A DNA stretch of 64,000 bases from Littorina saxatilis (Eukaryota > Mollusca > Gastropoda > Littorinimorpha > Littorinidae): assembly GCF_037325665.1 (NCBI RefSeq), contig NC_090251.1, positions 16,857,551-16,921,550 of the forward strand. The letters run 5' to 3'. The stretch's first letter is position 1. Each line of letters opens with the position of its first letter. The notes under the pieces were generated by a model. The model made no database searches. It saw only the letters and a list, made by a program, of their open reading frames with translations, and was not told where the DNA came from. The position numbers and the translations under genes were made by a program. Positions 33,201 through 44,917 of this stretch are shown piece by piece.

Positions 33201-34063
33201 AATGATGTCAGAACACTACCCGTGACTGCCACTTTAGCTGGTAACCGTGTGAGGTCTCTTCGTCTTGTGAGAACAGTGTATTGATTGGTCATTGTGCATG
33301 GGAAATTAATCTTGATGTCCCTTCATAGTGGAAGCACACTGTCAATTCCCACAGGAATAGTGCATGACGTGTATTCGTGTTTAAACTCTGCCAGTGACTG
33401 TAAGCTACGCTTTTGGTGATTCTGGACATCAAAAATTGTCTTTTCATGTCAGTATGCTGCTGGTGACTGCCACTTTGCTGGGGAATTAGATGATGTCTGT
33501 TCACCATGTCAGAACACTGCCAGTGACACACTTCACTGTGACAATTTTTGTGTCAGTTCTCCTAGTTTATGTATGTTCATGCACCTTGCAAACTTTATGT
33601 ATACATGTAGCCCCAAAATACTGAATAAGCTACTCATCCAATACTTTTGAGTGCTTGTATGCTTTCTGTATGGTTCAATATCATTCTTACCTAGCTGCCA
33701 GTTAATTGTTAATGTGAAAAGCCAAATATTCTTGTTGACAGAATCTGTTGTTGTTAATTTCTTTGTTACAGTTTTATTCAAAATGTTATGGATTGGTTCA
33801 GTGAGTTTAGATCATGTGCATCAGCCATTCTGAGCAGTAGTTCCAAACGCCTGTTGTGAAATTATGGTAGATGAAAGCATGAGTTTGTGTCTGTCCATCT
33901 CAGTCTGAGTAGTTTATTTGAGAGAAATGTTCTGTTGGGGATAATGTTCCGTTTTTGCGTTTTACTTAGTTAGTATTGTTTCTAAATGTAAGTTTTTTGG
34001 TGCTTCATTTTTGTGTTGTTTTTCTCTCTGATAATATTTAGTGAAATATTACCGCAGGGGTGC

Positions 34064-34879
34064 TTTTTGACTCACATGCGAAGCAAAAGTGAGTCTATGT
34101 ACTCACCCGAGTCGTCCGTCCCGGCCGTCCGGAAAACTTTAACGTTGGATATTTCTTGGACACTATTCAGTCTATCAGTACCAAATTTGGCAAGATGGTG
34201 TATGATGACAAGGCCCCAAAAAACATACATAGCATCTTGACCTTGCTTCAAGGTCAAGGTCGCAGGGGCCATAAATGTTGTCTAAAAAAACAGCTATTTT
34301 TCCCATTTTCTCTGAAGTTTTTGAGATTGAATACCTCACCTATATATGATATATAGGGCAAAGTAAGCCCCATCTTTTGATACCAGTTTGGTTTACCTTG
34401 CTTCAAGGTCAAGGTCACAGGAGCTCTTCAAAGTTGGATTGTATACATATTTTGAAGTGACCTTGACCCTGAACTATGGAAGATAACTGTTTCAAACTTA
34501 AAAATTATGTGGGGCACATGTTATGCTTTCATCATGAGACACATTCGGTCACATATGATCATGGTCAAGGTCACTTTGACCCTTATGAAATGTGACCAAA
34601 ATAAGGTAGTGAACCACTAAAAGTGACCATATCTCATGGTAGAAAGAGCCAATAAGCACCATTGTACTTCCTATGTCTTGAATTAACAGCTTTGTGTTGC
34701 ATGACCTTGGATGACCTTGACCTTGGGTCAAGGTCACATGTATTTTGGTAGGAAAAATGTGTAAAGCAGTTCTTAGTGTATGATGTCATTGCTAGGTTTA
34801 GTTATTTGACCTTGACCCTAAAGGTCAAGGTCATGTAAAGGTCAAGCATGTGAGTCGTATGGGCTTTGCCCTTCTTGTT
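34064..34879 (+). mobile_element. Family A hairpin-ended element (A3)
   Basis: An apparently full copy of about 816 bases, from TTTTTGACTCACATGCGAAG to GGGCTTTGCCCTTCTTGTT. It has both end hairpins and the full set of AAGGTCA motifs. Confidence 0.9.
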
Positions 34880-36404
34880 CCAGAATGTATGTTGGTTGGT
34901 TGATCTGTTTTTCAATACCTTCCCCTTTAGAACTTTCAAGAGCATGTAAATAATAATAACAAATGAGCATTTATATAGCGCAACATCATAACTTTACAAG
35001 TATGCTCTTTGCGCTTGACACATTTAAAAATTAAAACACAGTTATACAAGCATTTACATCTACATTCATAGTCAACAACGCTTAATTAAAAGCATACACC
35101 ATCAAACATACATTACAAAAGATTCTTCCACTAACTAATTAATAAAAACATGAATAAAATAGGTAGTAAAAAACAATGAAATTCACCTTGAGTTTTATGG
35201 ACTCTAGTCTGGGGAATTTTGCAACTTCAAGGTGTGAAAAGTGTTAGTTTTGTTTTGAAAGAAATTGGGGTTTATGGTTCAATAAGTGGAATAATGAGAG
35301 GTTTTATGTAAATAGGTTTGATAGATTTTTACAATGTTAGTTATTTGGTATGCTTTTTGGTCTGAATGTCTAAATTGCAGTGTTACTGAGTTATATGATT
35401 TGTTTCCTTTTGAAAACGGTGTTATGTGCTTTTTTTGTTTAGATTTCCTTCAATGTGATTTTTTCTGTTGGATGTTGTGTTGATGTTAGTCTTTTAAAGA
35501 CAGTTAAATGTTCAATATATTTTCAGTTTTAACATGATTGAATAATTCTTATCCACAATGTTATCTCACTCATTTCATAACTACTCATTTGTATAGTACA
35601 TGGCAGTCAGGTTTTTAAGAAGACGTAGTTTTATGCACGTGTCCATTCATTTTAACCGATAGTCCGAGTTGCTTCAAGTTTGATGTATGTTGTCCGTTTC
35701 ACATCTTTAAAACAACAACGAAAAAGGAATTATTTACAAGTGAAGACTTGAAATAAATATAAAACTTGCTTGTTCGTGTATGTTGTGATGAAAAATTAAA
35801 GTGAAATATTTCTTGAACAAATTGTAAATCTGTCAGTATGATGGAGATCGTGTTCTTAGCACAGTTGAGTATGTTCAGTAACATAAAATACCTACAATGG
35901 AACCCACATTTTTAAGACCTCCGTTTTAAGGTTTTCTAGTCATAATGTCACTAAATTGAATTCTTTTTAATGAGATACGATACCAATACATGTGCAACCT
36001 GACGGTGACCTTGCGAGTACTTTTTCTCTGCAGATATGACTTAAAATCACTGAGACATTCATTTCATGTGGAGACATACATAAGATGTGACAGAACTTTT
36101 ATGCGACACCATTTCTGTCATTTTTGACGTCTTCTAGAACTTCGTTTCACTTTTGAGGCTAGATATTTCTATTTGGATGAGAGAGTCAAGAGAGACGCCT
36201 TGGTGTGTTCAATCGATGTATCTCATTAAGGGCAGGAGCTACCTTCAAATATACCAAGTCATTTGACCACAGCATTCATGAAACAGAACTGTTTGTGTTA
36301 CAATTTGGTGTGCTTTTGCTTCAATGTAATGTAGAGTAATAGTATAGGATCAAAATCAAAAGTGCTCTTTTAAAGAGCAGACAAATGTTGTTTTGTGGGT
36401 AACA
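34880..36404. other. Non-coding spacer between family A copies
   Basis: AT-rich. At 34958-35030, AGCATTTATATAGCGCAACA and CTCTTTGCGCTTGACA resemble the 3' ends of widespread animal retroelements. Otherwise I see nothing I can name. Confidence 0.5.
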
Positions 36405-37432
36405 TTTTTGACTCACATGCGAAGCAAAAGTGAGTCTATGTACTCACCCGAGTCGTCCGTCCGGCCGTCCGGAAAACTTTAACGTTGGATATTTCTTGGA
36501 CACTATTCAGTCTATCGGTACCAAATTTGGCAAGATGGTGTATGATGACAAGGCCCCAAAAAACATACATAGCATCTTGACCTTGCTTCAAGGTCAAGGT
36601 CGCAGGGGCCATAAATGTTGTCTAAAAAACAGCTATTTTTCCCATTTTCTCTGAAGTTTTTGAGATTGAATACCTCACCTATATATGATATATAGGGCAA
36701 AGTAAGCCCCATCTTTTGATACCAGTTTGGTTTACCTTGCTTCAAGGTCACAGGAGCTCTTCAAAGTTGGATTGTATACATATTTTGAAGTGACCTTGAC
36801 CCTGAACTATGGAAGATAACTGTTTCAAACTTAAAAATTATGTGGGGCACATGTTATGCTTTCATCATGAGACACATTTGGTCACATATGGTCAAGGTCA
36901 CTTTGACCCTTATGAAATGTGACCAAAATAAGGTAGTGAACCACTAAAAGTGACCATATCTCATGGTAGAAAGAGCCAATAAGCACCATTGTACTTCCTA
37001 TGTCTTGAATTAACAGCTTTGTGTTGCATGACCTTGGATGTAGATAGGTTAAGCCTATTTTAACATACTGGAAACTGGTCATCTTCCAGTAGGTATTAAT
37101 TTAGTTTTACTAAAGCCTGCTGGGACACAAGTAATGGGTTAGTGCATTTGTAAACAGGAATCGCTTGACAAGTGGCCCCCTTCATCCCCCCTTCCTCGTC
37201 CTGATATGGCTCTGCGTAGTCGGCTGGACGTTAAGCAACAAATAAACAAACAAACAAACTTGGATGACCTTGACCTTGGGTCAAGGTCACATGTATTTTG
37301 GTAGGAAAAATGTGTAAAGCAGTTCTTAGTGTATGATGTCATTGCTAGGTTTAGTTATTTGACCTTGACCCTGAAGGTCAAGGTCATGTAAAGGTCAAGC
37401 ATATGAGTCGTATGGGCTTTGTCCTTCTTGTT
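36405..37432 (+). mobile_element. Family A hairpin-ended element (A4) carrying a nested retroelement
   Basis: Full-ended copy, very similar to A3, interrupted at GACCTTGGATG by the insertion at 37041-37258. Confidence 0.9.
37041..37258 (+). mobile_element. Family E SINE-like element nested in A4
   Basis: A 218-base insertion with a (AAAC)n tail and an 8-base duplication CTTGGATG (37033-37040 and 37259-37266). Its 3' half (ACAAGTGGC...GACGTTAAGCAACAAATAAA) is homologous to the 3' end of family D, but its 5' half is different. Confidence 0.8.
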
Positions 37433-37588
37433 ATAAAAACTGGAAAATGTGTATCTCTTTGAGTTTAACTGTTTTTCCTGGAGAAAATCGTTTTGAACAA
37501 AACATCTGTCAGAATGTCAAACAATTCTGCAAAGTTCAAATCATTCCGATGAATTGTTTTGAAATTATCTTGTCATCCATGAACTAAC

Positions 37589-38000
37589 CCCCCGCGGGTT
37601 AGGGGGAGTCCCATATTGGTTGGGACGAGAAAGAATTTACCCGATACTACCCAGAATGTCGTAAGAGGCGACTAACGGTTCTGTTTCTCCTTTTACCCTT
37701 GTTAAGTGTTTCTTGTATAGAATATAGTCAATGTTTGTAAAGATTTTAGTCAAGCAGTATGTAAGAAATGTTAAGTCCTTTGTACTGGAAACTTGCATTC
37801 TCCCAGCAAGGTCATATATTGTACTACGTTGCAAGCCCCTGGAGCAATTTTTTGATTAGTGCTTTTGTGAACAAGAAACAATTAACAAGTGGCTCTATCC
37901 CATCTTCCCCCTTTCCCCTATCCCATCTCCCCCCTTTCCCCGTCGCGATATAACCTTGAATGGTTGAAAACGACGTAAAACACCAAATAAAGAAAGACAG
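37589..38000 (+). mobile_element. Family D retroelement, full-length-looking
   Basis: 412 bases from CCCCGCGGGTTAGGGGGAG to ACACCAAATAAAGAAAG, with a perfect 14-base duplication ATCCATGAACTAAC (37575-37588 and 38001-38014). A C-rich segment is locally duplicated (CTATCCCATC...CCCTTTCCCC). The head is not tRNA-like. Confidence 0.85.
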
Positions 38001-38039
38001 ATCCATGAACTAACCTGTTTTGATTCATTGCTTTGCTTA

Positions 38040-38858
38040 TTTTTGACTCACATGCGAAGCAAAAGTGAGTCTATGTACTCACCCGAGTCGTCTGTCCGTC
38101 CGTCCGGAAAACTTTAACGTTGGATATTTCTTGGACACTATTAAGTCTATCAACACCTGATGTGGCCTGATGGTGTATGGTTACAAGATCTCAAAAAACA
38201 TGTGCGGCAACTTGACCTCACTTCAAGTTCAAGGTCACAGGGGCCGTAATTGTTGTCTTAAAAACGACCATTTTTCACATTTTTGCATTTTTTTCTGAAG
38301 TTATCGAGAATGGCAACCTTAGCGATGTATGCTATACAGGGCAATGTAAGCCCTATCTTTGGACACCAGTTTGGTTGACCTTGCTTCAAGGTCAAGGTCG
38401 CAAGGGTCCTTTAAAGTTGGATTGTATACATATTTTGAAGTGACCTTGACCCTGAACTATGGAAGATAACTGTTTCAAACTTAAAAATTATGTGGGGCAC
38501 ATGTTATGCTTTCATCATGAGACACATTTGGTCACATATGATCAAGGTCAAGGTCACTTTGACCCTTATGAAATGTGACCAAAATAAGGTAGTGAACCAC
38601 TAAAAGTGACCATATCTCATGGTAGAAAGAGCCAATAAGCACCATTGTACTTCCCATGTCTTGAATTAACAGCTTTGTGTTGCATGACCTTGACCTTGGG
38701 TCAAGGTCACATGTATTTTGGTAGGAAAAATGTGTAAAGCAGTTCTTAGTGTATGATGTCATTGCTAGGTTTAGTTATTTGACCTTGACCCTGAAGGTCA
38801 AGGTCATGTAAAGGTCAAGGTCAAGCATATGAGTCGTATGGGCTTTGCCCTTCTTGTT
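38040..38858 (+). mobile_element. Family A hairpin-ended element (A5), mosaic
   Basis: Has both ends of family A. The part from about 38145 to 38415 is much diverged from A2-A4 (GATGTGGCCTGATGGTGTAT), whereas 38420 onward is nearly identical to them. Confidence 0.85.
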
Positions 38859-39525
38859 TATTTAATAATTTTTACTAAGTCAATCTAAAAGCACATTTTG
38901 TTTTTGATCATATACTATTAAAGCATACATTGAAGCAAAAGCACACCGAATTTAAACAAACAGTTCTGTTTGATGAATGCTGTAGTCACATGACTTGGAT
39001 AAGAAAAACGGTGTGGTCTTAATAACACTTCCTCCATTTTGAGTTTTGGAGGTGTTAAGGTGGTTCCACTGTAGTTGGTTGACAATTTGTCAAGTGTAAC
39101 TTATTCCCTGGAGTCTATATCATCCATTTGCATTCAGGGCTTCTGAGTTCAAATTTCCAGATCTTACACTGAAAGTTACAGCTGGGCATACACGTAGTCA
39201 CATACAATGATACACACACACTCAGTCTCACACACACATTATGACACGAACACTCTGTGTCGTATACAGTCGTACAAAGTTACATATACACGTACAAACA
39301 TTGTGATTTGAACACATTCTTTAATCCATCAACAGTTCACATAATACAGTTTTAATGGAATTGCGCCAGTACATACACCACAAATCAACATGAATACTTT
39401 TAAATCAATGTTTAAACAAAGCATTTGCCATTTGAAAGGAAATACAAGCTTTGTCGTATGACAGTATCCCTGAGGTATCCGTCAGCTTGTGCTCTATTTA
39501 CATGCTGTCAGCACTCAAAAGGTGT

Positions 39526-39900
39526 CTTTCTTTTCTTTCTTTATTTGGTGTTTAACGTCGTTTTCAACCGTTCAAGGTTATATCGCGACGGGGGAAGGGG
39601 GGGGGGGGGGGGGGGGAGATGGGATAGAGCCACTTGTTAATTGTTTCTTGTTCACAAAAGCACTAATCAAAAAATTGCTCCAGGGGCTTGCAACGTAGTA
39701 CAATATATGACCTTACTGGGAGAATGCAAGTTTCCAGTACAAAGGACTTAACATTTCTTACATACTGCTTGACTAAAATCTTTACAAACATTGACTATAT
39801 TCTATACAAGAAACACTTAAGGAGAAACATAATCCGTTAGTCGCCTCTTACGACATGCTGGGGAGCATCGGGTAAATTCTTCCCCCTAACCCGCGGGGGG
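39526..39900 (-). mobile_element. Family D retroelement, inverted
   Basis: Minus-strand copy with a G-run in its C-rich segment and a perfect 13-base duplication ACTCAAAAGGTGT (39513-39525 and 39901-39913). The head reads CCCGCGGGTTAGGGGGAAG. Confidence 0.86.
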
Positions 39901-39918
39901 ACTCAAAAGGTGTACATG

Positions 39919-40782
39919 TTTTTATATTTAGTCAAGTTTTGACTAAATATTTTAACATCGAGGGGGAATCGAAACGAGGGTCGTGGTGTATGTGCGTGCG
40001 TGTGTGTGTCTGTGTGTGTGTGTAGAGCGATTCAGACTAAACTACTGGACCGATCTTTGTGAAATTTTACATGAGAGTTCCTGGGTATGAAATCCCCGCA
40101 ACGTTTTTTTCATTTTTTTGATAAATGTCTTTGATGACGTCATATCCGGCTTTTCGTGAAAGTTGAGGCGGCACTGTCACGCCCTCATTTTTCAACCAAA
40201 TTGGTTGAAATTTTGGTCAAGTAATCTTCGACGAAGCCCGGACTTCGGTATTGCATTTCAGCTTGGTGGCTTAAAAATTAATTAATGACTTTGGTCATTA
40301 AAAATCTGAAAATTTTAAAAAAAATTAAAATTTATAAAACGATCCAAATTTACGTTTATCTTATTCTCCATCATTTGCTGATTCAAAAAACATAAATATG
40401 TTATATTCGGATTAAAAACAAGCTCTGAAAATTAAATATATAAAAATTATTATCAAAATTAAATTGTCCAAATCAATTTAAAAACACTTTCATCTGATTC
40501 CTTGTCGGTTCCTGATTCCAAAAACATATAGATATGATATGTTTGGATTCAAAACACGCTCAGAAAGTTAAAACAAAGAGAGGTACAGAAAAGCGTGCTA
40601 TCCTTCTTAGCGCAACTACTACCCCGCTCTTCTTGTCAATTTCACTGCCTTTGCCATGAGCGGTGGACTGACGATGCTACGAGTATACGGTCTTGCTGAA
40701 AAATGGCATTGCGTTCAGTTTCATTCTGTGAGTTCGACAGCTACTTGACTAAATATTGTATTTTCGCCTTACGCGACTTGTT
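39919..40782 (+). mobile_element. Family B hairpin-ended element (B2)
   Basis: About 864 bases from TTTTTATATTTAGTCAAG to TCGCCTTACGCGACTTGTT. It is the clearest full copy, with a TG tract, GACGTCATATCCGGCTTTTC and subterminal CTACTTGACTAAATATTG. Confidence 0.88.
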
Positions 40783-42538
40783 ATAGAGTAACATCGCATT
40801 GAGCAATCGGATCAAGCCGTAAACCACAGAAAAAATACACCACTTCAGCTGTATCATCACAGGGAAAGGAATCAAATGTACAAGAACAGTGGTACCTGCA
40901 AGAAAAGGTCACCCTTGAGATAAGTCAAAAGCGTCCCTAAATTGCAGGTGGCCTGTCATGGCAGGTACATGTATATCTTAAACAGGACAGCAAAAGGTGT
41001 CCTTTACTTCGAGGTATCCCCTCATCAGAGGGGCTTCACACCACAGGTACCACTGTACCACAAATATGTGAAAGAAGTCTGAGATTTGCCAACAGTAGTG
41101 GCTCCTCATCAAATCTGTCGAGTTTCATTTTGAATAAATTTCAGATCAATGTTTAGCTGTGTTTCCGTATCACAGGAAAAAAACTAACATCGGAAAAAAA
41201 AATACATTGCATGTATAACAAATGCTGTACAAGTCATGAAAACAAACTACCACTTGGTTGTAAATGCAAGATTTTCAAAATGGAATACGCATTCTCACTC
41301 ACTCACTCTCTCACTCTCTCACACTCACTCTCAGTCTCACTCATTGACACACACACACATTGACTCAAACACACACATTGACACAAACACACACATTGAC
41401 ACACACACACACATTGACACACACACACATTGACACACACACACATTGACACACACACACATTGACACAAACACACACATTGACACAAACACTTACACAC
41501 AAACACACACACATGCGGAGGTGGACTTCTCTAAATATATATACATTGAAATCACGAACAAGTGGCTAAAAATACAAGTTGGATAAATGCAAACCAGATC
41601 ATCAACATATCCCCGAGAAACGTAGCATTCTCTCTTCTTTTTTTTCGTTACCAAACACAAGTGTCTGAGTATGCACACTGATTGCATGCGAGAAAAAGTC
41701 TCCCTCTCAAGATATTTTCATGTGTCTGTGACCAAGGACGCTAGATCTAGTTTATATCTATGGCAACGTTCTCTCTTCTTCACTCTTGTCAAACTAAAAT
41801 GTTTGAATTGTATACTGACACAGCCGAATGAGGAGGAGGAGGGGGTTGCTCTCTCAAAAAACAAACTCGAAATGAAGTACTCTTAGGTGTTTGAGGTCAA
41901 TGACACCAGACCAAGTTTGTGCTCACAGTAACACGATGTCACTAAGACTCACTGAACGAGAATATCTTTTTCTTAAGAACTGAGGTTTTCTTTCAATGTG
42001 TGTGTGCGAGTGTGTTCAGTTGTCTAATTCAACCTGTCTCACCATCGAAAACCGCATTTTGTGAACATCACGTTTTCACGTGCACTTGAAATGAGGCAGT
42101 GATATCAGCGTATGAACACAATAAAAATCAATCTATTCTTACAATCTCACAGAGCTTGCTTGTCAGTCTTACTTTTCAGATCATACAGTTAATGAGAAGG
42201 TGAAGACAAAGGCAGTAGTTCAGGTGTATGTGCAATCATTTTTCTTTACAAGATGCCCTGGGCAAGAATATTTGTTGACGGTAACATCATTATAGTTAAT
42301 TTGTTGAGCGGCCACAATTTCTTTCATTGTATCACATATGGCACCGACACAATTGAATAATGTTCTTTTGAGATGACGGTTTGTGTTGATCATTTTGTAT
42401 TTTCCTCGCCAGCATAGCCGGTCCTGTCCGTCGATATGTACGAAGGCCGCGGAACAGCCGTTTTACGCTCGCGCTGCCACGTAACATAACTGTTTTACTT
42501 CAACAGTTGAAGAATCCATTGACGATGACAGTCACTTC
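40783..42538 (-). other. Region 3' of the RING-like gene
   Basis: Probably includes the 3' UTR of the minus-strand RING-like gene, with no poly(A) signal I would insist on. It contains the CA-rich tandem block at 41338-41515 and otherwise unclassified sequence. Confidence 0.45.
41338..41515. repeat. ATTGACACACACAC tandem repeat
   Basis: About nine units of ATTGACAC(A/C)n, 16-20 bases each, preceded by a CACTCTCTCACT-rich stretch. It gives long spurious frames on both strands. Confidence 0.9.
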
Positions 42539-43823
42539 TCAGCCGATTTCCCGCAGTACGCTCATTTTGCCATGGCTATTGTACACGCTCTTTCCTTCTT
42601 CCTCGTTCAGTCCTCCTGCCAGTTCTTCCTCGTTCAGTCCTCCTGCCAGTTCTTCCTCGTCCTCTTCCTCCCAAGAGTCATCGCTGCTCGCCATATCTTT
42701 GGCGACAAGGTTCCTGGAATAGCTGTGTCCTCTCGACCAATCAACAGTCAGCTCCTGGCCGCACTGAGCACTTCCGGGGCAGGGGAAGGTCCACATGAGG
42801 TCAAAGGACACGGAGCCGAGAACTTTCTGTCGACACTGCAGTCTCTCGGTGATGCAGTTCTTGCAGAACACATGCTTGCATTTGCAGGGAAGGGTGAAGT
42901 AGTTTCGCCATCTGTTTGAAAAAGAGAATGATAATTAGTTTTTGTTGTTGAAATCTAAATTTCTGTTATGATCAGAAACGAAACAGCAGTACCAAACTAT
43001 GATTCTCACTCTGTTACAGGGGTGCTAACTAATTTTCCGGGTTATTCCGAGTTTCTGGTCTGGGGGAAAAGTTAAAAATTGAGTTCCAGTTTGCCCCGAT
43101 AGATATAGCTTCTACATGATGTCAGTTTTAGTCAAATCTTACACCAATGTCAGTATGTTCAGGTTTAGGGCTTCAGTTTCATGTTGTTGAGATAATATTT
43201 AATATTTTAGGATTACAAACCAAACCCCTTATAATACAAGGGAGAAGGACATGATGCGTTAAAGATAAACGCCAAGGCGATAAATAGATCAGAAGACTCT
43301 AAGCTTTCAAGAAGCGGTTTTGGAATAGGGATGATCGGAATGCACGCTATATGTCAATAATTTATCACATTTATACATTACTTCTGGCTTTACTTCCCTT
43401 CCGGCTCTTAAATTAACTCCATAAAAACGCAGCACTCTAATTAAAACCAACCCGCACCAACCCCTCCCCCCGGTAACACACACACATGCTCACGCACTTG
43501 GAAAAAAAACACACAAACCCCACTGAAACACACACTTACACACACACACGCATATCTTATACACACGTCCCAAAACAACACAAAAACACACAGACACACA
43601 AACTTACTCACAACACCAAAGCCGGTAAGTAAACTCACTTTGCCAGTTTCAGCAGTCGCTTGCCGCAGATGTGGCAGGAGTTGGCAGACCTCTTCTTGCT
43701 GTCGCCGGCGCCGCTGTAGCTGCTGTTGTTGGTGCTGTCCGTGCTGGTGCTGAGGTTGCTGTTGATGCTGGAACTACTGGCATGGCGCCGGAAAGATGTT
43801 CTTAGCTGACTGAACACATCCAT
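42539..43823 (-). CDS. Small RING-like zinc-finger protein, two coding exons
   Basis: On the minus strand, exon 1 (43823-43639) starts MDVFSQLRTSFRRHASSSS, is rich in Ser/Thr/Asn and ends CHICGKRLLKLAK. A clean GTGAGT donor and a CAG acceptor join it to exon 2 (42911-42539), giving 185 residues. The join gives C-x2-C, then after about 19 residues C-x-H-x2-C-x2-C (CKHVFCKNC) and finally CPGSAQC, an order of ligands like a RING finger but with an unusually wide last pair (C-x5-C rather than C-x2-C). RING proteins usually recruit E2 enzymes for ubiquitin transfer; that role is inferred. Downstream is an acidic tail with a perfect 9-residue duplication (EEELAGGLN twice, 27-base unit). I do not recognise the orthologue. 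The opposite-strand open frame at 42572-42919 is a shadow. Confidence 0.72.
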
Positions 43824-43920
43824 GGTAACTGTAGTGGTAAGGTGAGGACTTGGTGACAGAAGTTTCTTCTCGAATTCTTGCAGTCCAGGTTGTGTTGTGA
43901 TGGCTCGGCTAGTAGCGTTT
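43824..43920 (-). other. 5' UTR part of the RING-like gene's first coding exon
   Basis: A TTTGCAG acceptor (on + just right of 43920) suggests that the exon holding the start codon begins at 43920, leaving 97 untranslated bases before the ATG at 43823. At least one non-coding exon should lie upstream. Confidence 0.5.
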
Positions 43921-44013
43921 CTGCAAATACAAAAGGGATGATGGTGTGATTAACGTTTTTGCTGGGGTTTTCTCCTATGACTGACTCAGCCGTGCAGATG
44001 CTGTGTGTTTGAA

Positions 44014-44019
<6 letters not shown>

Positions 44020-44041
<22 letters not shown>
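44020..44041. repeat. (TG)n microsatellite
   Basis: About 11 TG units between the RING-like gene's coding exon and its candidate first exon. Confidence 0.9.
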
Positions 44042-44045
<4 letters not shown>

Positions 44046-44126
44046 CAACGCCGCACTGATCCACATATGTTGATGTTGTTAAGTCCGAGGCTATACGCGG
44101 CACGCGCTAGCTAAAGTATTACTAAC

Positions 44127-44290
44127 CTGCTAACCTCATGAACTTCTGCAATCAAACTCGCATCAACTGACCAATACATTTATCCCACTTAAACACAACA
44201 CTGCCTTAAATACTGATTCATCTCATGAATCGATCGATGAATCAATTTTTTACTTCCCTGAATTGTAGGCGACAAAAATGGCGGTTCTCA
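44127..44290 (-). promoter_or_regulatory. Candidate first exon and promoter of the RING-like gene
   Basis: Read on the minus strand, CCGCCATTTTTGTC near 44285-44272 resembles a YY1-type site near start points, and GCAG/GTTAGT at 44127/44126 is a good donor. It would leave a 206-base intron to the acceptor at 43920. A competing donor, CAG/GTAAGA, lies at 45574. On the plus strand the same block contains a 59-codon frame (44278-44457), which I treat as incidental. Confidence 0.3.
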
Positions 44291-44779
44291 GAGAAGAAGA
44301 AAAGCAAGGATATGTACGTAGCCGGAACTATGCGTGTGATACGCGTCTGACCTACTTCAATTTAGTTTTCAAATTTTGTTTTGGTCTAAGTCTCAGTAAA
44401 GAAATCCATTGTTATACCAAATCTTTGGCTTGTTTTCTTTCGTTTGTTTGTGCATGATATTCATTGTTATTCCAAATCGTTTGCCTGTTTCTGTTTTGTT
44501 CGTTTGTGCATGAAATATTTCCCTGTTAGTGATGCTTTCAAGGACATGTGATTTGTGTAAGCTGCAGGCGGATGAAATGACTGAAGAGTAGAGAGAAAGA
44601 TTCACTGTGTGTATGTAAAAATCAAAAGGAAGAGAAGGAAGAAGATTTTTTTTTAAATAACTTAAGTTGATACACTTTACTTCAACCCCAGAAAACATAA
44701 TCAGAGAAAATGCAATTAAAATACTGCTTATTAAGCTTTTTTTTTTTTTTTTTTTTTTACTTCTCTGCCAATCTCATGA

Positions 44780-44785
<6 letters not shown>

Positions 44786-44835
<50 letters not shown>

Positions 44836-44910
44836 AGTTAGTTAGTTAGCTGTTGCTTTTCGGGTCCAGCGGACCATAATAGGCCAAATCAGGACCCCAG
44901 AGAGAGAGAG
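44786..44910 (-). mobile_element. LINE 3'-end fragment between (GA)n tracts
   Basis: On the minus strand GGGGTCCTGATTTGGCC and GGTCCGCTGGACCCGAAAAG lead to a (TAAC)n tail at 44834-44848. (GA)n tracts lie on both sides (44786-44833 and about 44900-44917). This looks like a short 5'-truncated LINE tail. Confidence 0.5.
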
Positions 44911-44917
44911 AGAGAGG

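Larger units (their letters stand above)
31028..34063 (+). other. Myb 3' UTR and downstream sequence
   Basis: No coding signal. It holds two SINEs of family C (32222-32505 and 32896-33200). Around them phrases such as GTGACTGCCACTT and CAGAACACT recur many times (31910-33535), which gives the region a loosely tandem look. The poly(A) site is not clear. Confidence 0.5.

Noticed and set aside
42572-42919. Plus-strand 115-codon frame
   Set aside because: Shadow of the minus-strand RING-like exon, whose cysteines and splice sites make sense.
44278-44457. 59-codon plus-strand frame starting MAVLREEEKQGYVRS
   Set aside because: Low-complexity end, no recognisable domain, and the ATGGCGG start is better read as a YY1-like site of the minus-strand gene. 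Kept only as a weak alternative.
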